64,000 nucleotides of DNA. It comes from Diphasiastrum complanatum. Lineage: Eukaryota > Streptophyta > Lycopodiopsida > Lycopodiales > Lycopodiaceae. The notes under the pieces were generated by a model that ran no database searches, had not been told where the DNA came from, and worked only from the letters and a program-made list of their open reading frames with translations. This document shows, in pieces, positions 57,719 through 64,000 of the stretch (its first letter is position 1; every line of letters begins with the position of its first letter). The position numbers were made by a program, and so were the translations under genes. The DNA lies in assembly GCA_029204225.1 (NCBI GenBank), contig CM055096.1:62044957-62108956 (forward strand). The letters run 5' to 3'.

Positions 57719-58047
57719 TGAATGCCAATAAAGTGGCATTTCCGCGAGCATTCTTGCTCCTCTTCTTTTGCTTTCAAGTTTTATAGGTTTTCTAATCTAG
57801 TGTTTAGTGCTCTTGCTTGCTATTGCTCTTCTAAGCTCTATAGATCTTGCTTGCTTGCTTTTGGTTGCTCTTCATTGCTAGTGATCTTGCTCTTGCTTTT
57901 GCTTGCTCTATTGATCTTCTTTGTTCTTGCTTACTATTAATCTATTGCTTTCTATTCATTGCTTACTCTTCTAATCTAAAAGTCTTCAATACTCTTTCAC
58001 TCCCATTCTCCACTAATTTCTAAATTTTAAAGTTTTTCTTTGATACA

Positions 58048-59165
58048 ATGTCTTCAAGTGGTAGGTCAAGTGGAAGGCCAAGTGGGAGACCATCTAGGAG
58101 AAGAGCTCGTGAGGAGCCCGAAGAATATAATCAAGAGTGGTTTGAGAATCTATCTCCTCAACAAAGATATAGAATCAAAAATCTTGTGTTATCTTCTTCG
58201 GGTGAATCATCCGAGAGAAGAGCGTCCGAAGATGCCCCTTACCAAGAATCGTGTAATGTGTATTATGATCTTAATCCACGTGGTGGAGCTATAAAAAATA
58301 CGCGTGGCAATGTAGTTCATGCCCGTTTGCGTGATTTAGTTGCTTTATATTTTGGTAAAGATTACATGATCGATTGGTCCTCCCAATCGCTTGAAGACAA
58401 AAATAAAATAATAGAGACTTTGTATTCTAAATTCCCTCAATCCAATGCTTTTAGTAGGACTTGGGCCTTGAATACAATGTGCCTTTGGATTCGAAACAAA
58501 AGGCAATTGATGAGAAGAGCCGTGAGGAATCCCAAGAATCCCACGAAGCCTGGATGGTGCTCCAAAAGGGATTGGAGGAAGGTGAAAGGGGAATTGTTGT
58601 AAAACAATCCCCAAAAGTATGAACAACAACGTAGGGCCGCCGCCGAGAAGCTTTTAAAACATGGCCAAAGTCACTTGGGATTGGGAGGAAGGGGCAATCT
58701 AGAGGCCCAATTTGTAAGTGCAATATTTTTTAATATGATTCTATTTTTGTAGTGAGATTGTTAATGTTTTTTATTGCTAAACTATGTTTTTTTGTTGAAT
58801 GTAGCTTAGTGATTTTGGAAGACACATGACTGTTGCGGAGTACAAGCAAGGTTACGATCATGGATATGTTGGCCTTAAGGCTTTTATGAAATCCCATGGA
58901 TTGTTTCCAATATTAAATTCTTAACCTATATTGTTTTGTGATTGTTTACTTTGTGGTTTACAAGTAAGTTTAATCTCAATTTAATTAAATCTTTGATTCT
59001 ATTTTGTAGAGAGGCTCTACTTCTTCAAGTGTTTGTGATGTGGAAGAAAATGTGGAAGAGAACGTGGAAGAGTACGTGAATGAAAGCGAAGGGGAGTTTG
59101 AAGATGTGGACACCAACGTACACCTACAAGATGGAGGCGAGGAGGGAAGAAGTGATGATGAGTAG
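58048..59165 (+). CDS. CACTA-associated Transposase_24-like gene, copy 2
   Basis: Likely three exons. Exon 1 58048-58713 starts MSSSGRSSGRPSGRPSRRRA (a basic Arg/Ser tract) and has LNPRGGAIKNTRGNVVHARL, LNTMCLWIRNKRQLMRRAV, GWCSKRDWRKVKGELL, a TAA at 58600-58602, then YEQQRRAAAEKLLKHGQSHL to the GTAAGT donor. Exon 2 from 58805 reads LSDFGRHMTVAEYKQGYDHG and KAFMKSHGLFPI but runs into TAA near 58922 before any donor. A last acidic exon near 59010-59165 ends EEGRSDDE. It is homologous to the genes at 52.5 and 61.5 kb. Probably a pseudogene unless the first stop is read through. It may bind the flanking palindromes. Confidence 0.62.
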
Positions 59166-59939
59166 AGGTTCTTAAATTAAATGTAAGGCCTTGTAGAAGG
59201 CAATGTAGGAAGAGAGAATTTATTCTCTCATCAATGTACTTGTTTTTAAATCAATCAATATAATGTTTTGGCATCACATCATTCTTGCATTTTTTTTGAA
59301 TGCATATATTTTTAATCCATGAATGCAAATGTATAGTCTATTGAATGCACATCTATTGATTGCAAATGTATCTATTGATGTATTCAATGCAATGTATAGT
59401 CTATTTAATGCACATCTATGCAATGCAAATGTATCCATTGATAAATTCAATGCAATGTATCTATTTTAGCACATGATTTGCATGCTAGAATGCACAATAA
59501 ACAGTAATGGAAAGCACAATGGAAAGTAATGGAAATAGATAACACATTAAGCTATCAACTAAATATCAAATGAACCAAAATAAATGTGAATTTACCTTTA
59601 CTATTGTATCTCCATTGTTTTGCAATCTTTGCTTTTCCTTTTGCATGCACTTGATCTTTGAATCCGTTGCAATGAAAGCTCATATTTTCATATCCAAACC
59701 TAGATCACAAACAAAAAAGATCTTAAAACTTATGATCACAAAACACATACTATTAACATCCATCAATGAACTAAAAATCCTAAACACTATCAATCTTCTC
59801 ACTCACATTCATCCTCATCTCATTCTCACTCCCATCTATACTCTCTTTTTCTCTCTCTCACAGAACACAGAAATAGAAAGTCACCTCTATTTTCGGAACG
59901 AACCACATTTTGGTTCGCGCCAAATGTTTTTTTTTTGGA
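59166..59939. other. 3' flank with ATGCAAT-rich short repeats
   Basis: From 59290 to 59470 phrases such as TTGAATGCACATCTATTGATTG recur in diverged tandem copies. A plus-strand frame at 59570-60073 is rich in Ile, Thr and His and runs into the palindrome cluster; I see no support for it as a gene. Confidence 0.45.
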
Positions 59940-59946
59940 CAAAACT

Positions 59947-60362
59947 TTTTGCATGGATTATCCACGCGTGGATAATCCACGCAAATTCCACGCAAAAAAA
60001 AATTTATCCACGTGGTATCCATGGCCTCAACCCTCTAGATTTTGCGTGGATAAAGCGAATTTTGCGTGGATAATCCACGCGTGGATAATTACCCACGCAA
60101 AAGCCAAGCCTTTTTTATTTTATTTTTACTATGGCGTGGATTATCCATGCGAAATTAGAATTCCTATCTCCGGCTCCGGGTGTCGGAGGTTTGCCCGGCT
60201 GCCGGTAGTCAGACTTGGCATGGATAATCCACACGTGGATAATCCACGCATTTTGAATTTCACGACGTCTGGCCGATCTGGTGCCCTGAAAAGACATTTG
60301 CACGGAACATCCACGTGTGGATAATCCACGCACTTGTATCCACGCGTATATCCATGCTAATC
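59947..60362. repeat. ACGCGT-centred palindrome cluster, right
   Basis: About 410 bp with at least twelve half-sites GCGTGGAT or ATCCACGC, several paired as perfect palindromes around ACGCGT (TTATCCACGCGTGGATAA near 59957, 60074) or diverged as CACGTGTGG and CACACGTGG. Spacing is irregular. Frames through it (AWIIHAWII) simply translate the repeat. Confidence 0.8.
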
Positions 60363-60512
60363 CACGACAAGTACCTTTTGCACACCATTTCCTTGTGATA
60401 CATCACCCTTAACACGTTCATCTTCTTCTTCACACCACATTTTTGGACTTGTAGGATGCAATTGTCAGATTATTTCGGTGATATAAAACAAAGATTCTTG
60501 TACAAGTCAACC

Positions 60513-61313
60513 TTATGTAATGCTACCTTTTGGCCTTGCCTTTTGTCTCACAAAGCCTTTCAAAACTTTCATAAAACGCTCAAGGTAGAACATCCATCTC
60601 GTGTGCACATGTCCTACAATTGATACTTCTTCGATCAAATGCACTAGAAGATGAACTTGTATATCCAAAAAAGAAGTTGAAAAATCTCTTTCCAACAAAA
60701 ATACCATTTCAATCATTTGGATTTTCGTGGAATCCAATTCATTATTTTTTATTTCTTTTGAGGAAATCCACCTGCAAGATTGATATAACATTAGGTTGTA
60801 TAGAAAATTAAAAATATTGAAATAGCACATATATATACAAGTGTTTAAAAAGATATACAAACCTAATCATCAATGATAAATTGTAAAGCGTATTTCGTAC
60901 GTCATCGTTGAATAGACCTTGAATAGAAAGTGGAGAATGTGCATAGCCTGTTGGAGTTCTCGTTTGTTTTGTGACATGTTTAACATGTGAGAGTTACTCT
61001 TTTGTAAGAATTGATGGTAAAATCTCATCTCCACCTTCAATGTATTGAATCCAATAAGGTCTTTTCACGTCGGCCGCTTGTAGATCTTTACAAGCTGCAA
61101 CATTGTCTTTTATGCCAATGATGTGGTTCCATAGTGATTACCGACGTTTTTGAATATGTGCATAGGATCCAATAGATGATTTATCAATAAATTTCTCCAA
61201 TAGGATAATTTATGAAAAATAGACAACCGTTTCATACCATCAATGGATTCATTCCATGAAGAATTAACATCATGGTGCTTAAGCCATTCACCATGCCATT
61301 CCGCCATACTCAC
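60513..61313 (-). pseudogene. CACTA transposase TNP2 C-terminal half, broken
   Basis: Minus strand. 61313-61110 reads SYWRNLLINHLLDPMHIFKN, 61090-60900 has RPYWIQYIEGGDEILPS and VKHVTKQTRTPTG in pieces, and 60800-60513 reads DIQVHLLVHLIEEVSIVGHV, HTRWMFYLERFMKVLKGFVR and QKARPKGSI, which is the DUF4218 core of plant TNP2. A deletion relative to 54.2-54.5 kb removes the LKSHDW part. Frameshifts and stops make it non-functional. The start lies head to head with the gene at 61498. Confidence 0.82.
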
Positions 61314-61497
61314 ATGCGTGAGGGTGGTGGTGTAGTTAAAGGATTATTTTCTCTCCTCCCAAATCACAAGTATGAAAGTTTAACTCTAATATGCATTGAT
61401 GTTTTGTAGTTTATTTTTGTTTTTCTACTTCATTTTAATATATTAGGGTCTATTGTAATGTATTGTATGTTTATGAATGTAGTAATCATGTCAAGAT

Positions 61498-62498
61498 TCG
61501 GCACTGGTGAGAGCTTGGGAGATTATGTTTCAAATTTTTATGCATTGCTAACTCCCTAGCAAAATGCACAATTGCAAAGTTTGATGCATAGCTAAGATGA
61601 GGGTGGTACCTCACAAGCGACCGTGGCTCCTGCCCCTACCGAAGCGTCATCCACAAATCCATATTAAGATGTGGATCCTGAAGGGAACATACGTCAACCG
61701 TAAAGGGAGGGTGATTATGGACCGATTGTATTATTTATGCCAACGCCATTTTGGTAATAGATTGTTTTTGAAATGGTCCGAATAATCTAACGATCTTAAA
61801 TGGCAGGTTGTTGGTACGCTTCGTGGCAAATTTCCACAAGAAAAGGAATTCGACTTGAAGGAAATTCATAAGCATATGAGCTTGTGGATAAGACATCATT
61901 GTGATACAGCACGACGAGCTTATAGGGACGGGCAATCCAAACTCCACTAGTATTCAAGGTCAGATTGGAACAATGTAAAAGATGATGAAAAAACACTAGA
62001 TAAGTACAAGATTCAAAGAGATGTCGCAACCGCTAGGATGTATGGAATAGGCAACTCTAAGTTGGGCTCGAGCGGAAAGGCAGGCTTGCAAGCAAGCATG
62101 GTAAGTGAATCTAAACTACTCTTATAGTTTGTCTTTGATTTCATATGATTTCCTTTTTCAACATGCATTATGACTAGCTGCTCCAACCTAACCCTAAACT
62201 AATTTCAGCTTAAATTGAATGGATAGTTGGTAGGGGACTATGGACGTCTACCAACCAAGGAAGAGTATGACTTTGCCTTTAGGGAATTATATGAGACATT
62301 AGTCAATAAACTGAAGAGCGAGGGTCATTTTCCACGTGTAAGTTTTTTTGAAACATTTAAGTTTTGTATTCTTTGTATATTATTGTTGTAAACATGTACA
62401 TGTTCACTCTTAACCATTAGTATGATCAAGCATTAAATATTAATGGGTCTTGTTTGCTTGTTTTTATGTAGAGCGGACGTCAAGACGACAACAAGTAG
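61498..62498 (+). pseudogene. CACTA-associated Transposase_24-like gene, copy 3
   Basis: Inverted copy of the gene at 52512-53481, with upstream similarity from about 61370. From ATG 61498 the frame has stops at codons 24 and 38, then NRKGRVIMDRLYYLCQRHFG and, after more stops, HKHMSLWIRHHCDTARRAYR, LGSSGKAGLQASM, a GTAAGT donor near 62101, a middle exon near 62228-62338 (GRLPTKEEYDFAFRELYETL) and a last exon SGRQDDNK ending at 62498. The Trp that is a stop in copy 1 is kept here. Clearly a decayed copy. Confidence 0.7.
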
Positions 62499-62519
62499 AT
62501 TAGATTTTCAATATAAATT

Positions 62520-63125
62520 CTAGTTCATCTATCGTAAGTTAGAGAGACTACGAAAGTAGAAATTTTGTGATACCTTGATTGACACTTTCAATATATATAT
62601 TATGTGGATTTGGAGGTGTTGGTAGATCAAATGTTGCATTTTCAAGTATAGAAAGTGGATCTTTGTGGTCCAATCATCATTTTAGGTCAAATCACTTGTG
62701 AATGGCTGATTTTTAAAACTACTTACTAGAATGTGGAGACAAAAATTGCTCATGATCATGGATGGTGCATTTTATTATATGAGATATCTAGATTCTAGCT
62801 TTTGCATGTAGATTTTGCTTGATTCAATATTTTCCATTGTTGGTGAAATCCTAAATTTGATAGGATCTCTTGATTTTCAAGTTCCTAAAATTTTCAATAG
62901 TGTGTTTCAATCTTAGGTGTTGGCAAAATTTCATCATATTGTGTTTAGATCTATTGTGAGCAAGAAATCAAGATTCTAGGTGCTAGGATTTGCTAGAAAG
63001 AGAGAAAAGAGAGGTTAGATTGTTTCCATATCTTTTTTATTTCTTTCTGAATTTTATTTTTTGATTTTCAAGGGAGTGCTTAGTGCATTGGAACAGGTTC
63101 AAAGAGAAGATCAGATCATTACAAC
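62520..63125 (+). other. Leader of a copia element at the window end
   Basis: Similar in wording and order to 2300-2841 (TGATAGGATCTCTTGATT; GTGTTTCAATCTTAGG; GGAGTGCTTAGTGCATTG; CAGGTTCAAAGAGAAGATCAG), so it is the leader before a related gag. No LTR or clear PBS is kept. Confidence 0.6.
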
Positions 63126-63832
63126 ATGGCAACTTCAAGTGGCTTCATGTTGGAAGGCAATGATAAGCTTACCTCAATCAACTATTCTAATTGGAAGGTA
63201 AGGATTGAATCCTTGCTAGAGATGAATGAGTTTATGGATATTTTTCTAGGTGTGGAGAAGAGACCTTTGGCACAACAAGATCAATTGAGATATGACAAGA
63301 GGGCAAAGAAATCTCTACATGTGATCAAGATGAATGTGACATGTGAACTTCTCAAGGAAGTTGGTAAGTGCACAACATCAAAGGAGGCTTGGGATTCATT
63401 GAAGAAGCTTTATGAATCTAAGTATACATCCAGAGTTTTAACTCTAAGAAGAAAAATATTTTCTTGTATGATGAAGGTGCTCATGCTGCTGTTTTAAGAG
63501 CTAAACCATTCAATGATGAGTTAGCATATATTGATGAAAGCATTCAAAAAGTAGAACTTGTGCAAGTTGTTCTTAATGGCTTCTTGGATGATCATGCTAA
63601 TCTTGTTTAAAGTTTTGCTATTCAAAAGACTTTGCCAAGTATGGTAAATTTGCAAGAGCTTTTAGTGAATGAAGAGTTTAGGCTTTTATCAAGAGGAGGT
63701 GCATCTACTACATTTCAAGTTGATGGAGAGGAGGCTGTGTTCATCAAAGGTAAACTCAAGGGCAAGGGCAAAGGCAAATGGTCAAAGGGTCAAGATCAAG
63801 GTGAGCCTTCCACTTTTGTTGGTAACTTCTAG
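63126..63832 (+). pseudogene. Copia gag, frameshifted, at the window end
   Basis: Starts MATSSGFMLEGNDKL and follows the gags at 2842 and 33234 (NYSNWKVRIESLLEMNE; SRVLTLRRKIF). A frameshift near 63462 and a stop at 63608-63610 break it; 63632-63832 continues MVNLQELLVNEEFRLL and a Gly/Lys tract KGKLKGKGKGKWSKG, the basic part before the zinc knuckle, then stops. The knuckle and pol are missing, and the last 170 bp of the window carry nothing I recognise. Confidence 0.85.
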
Positions 63833-64000
63833 CCGATTCTAACCATCATATGAGCATAAAGGATATCAGACAATGGAGTCAAGCCACCAAACTACAATAA
63901 AGAGCATCGACAAATCATCGATAAGGAACTCTAGAATCCATATTTACTAGGAGCGCCAATGTCAGAGAAGTTGACAAGTAGCGGACCGGTCAATGAGTAG

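Noticed and set aside
59935-60333. Frames reading DYPRVDNPR or AWIIHAWII on both strands
   Set aside because: They translate the palindromic repeat cluster and are not proteins.

Overview
The window is nuclear DNA of a land plant. It holds one recognisable host gene, an SBP-box (SPL) transcription factor with a microRNA156 target site, in a long stretch of nested, mostly decayed transposable elements. The three-exon SPL gene, plant copia and gypsy LTR retrotransposons primed at initiator-Met or other tRNA sites, and CACTA (En/Spm-like) transposase remains with DUF4218 and Transposase_24 domains all point to a vascular plant. The repeat load and deep nesting suggest a large genome, perhaps a gymnosperm, but nothing here fixes the species. 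Layout: 0-10 kb holds an unknown coiled-coil ORF, copia fragments on both strands, a long (CT)n tract and about 2.5 kb of AT-rich DNA without genes. 10.5-16.2 kb holds the SPL gene: GC-rich promoter and leader, exons 12069-12706, 14562-14695 and 14882-15807, giving 565 aa, with the SBP domain split by intron 1 and the miR156 site in exon 3. 16.8-21.3 kb holds three copies of one gypsy-type gag, two forming a head-to-head inverted repeat and one abutting an LTR. 21.3-44.8 kb is a four-level nest: an old minus-strand copia (A) split by a non-autonomous minus-strand LTR element (B1), split by a plus-strand Ty3/gypsy element with a large third ORF, split by an intact young plus-strand copia (D). 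Target-site duplications support the two inner events exactly (AATTG and GCATT) and the outer one approximately (ATCAC/ATCAT). LTR divergence falls with depth: several percent in B1, about 2 percent in gypsy, 2 differences in 655 bp in D. 45-52.5 kb holds CACTA transposase debris, a 404-bp TRIM whose two 144-bp LTRs each contain a tRNA-like sequence, a gypsy LTR, a second copy of the B family with a better preserved ORF, and a broken copia pol. 52.5-62.5 kb is mainly CACTA-type: three Transposase_24-like genes, two TNP2-like remnants, microsatellites, and clusters of an ACGCGT-centred palindrome on both sides of one of these genes. The window ends in another broken copia gag. Apart from SPL, the genes form no pathway: each block is a mobile element or its remains, and only element D looks coding-competent. 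The most notable items are the TRIM with tRNA-like LTRs, the B family with its repeated Cys-containing protein, the third ORF and leader motif array of the gypsy element, and the palindrome clusters around the CACTA-type gene.
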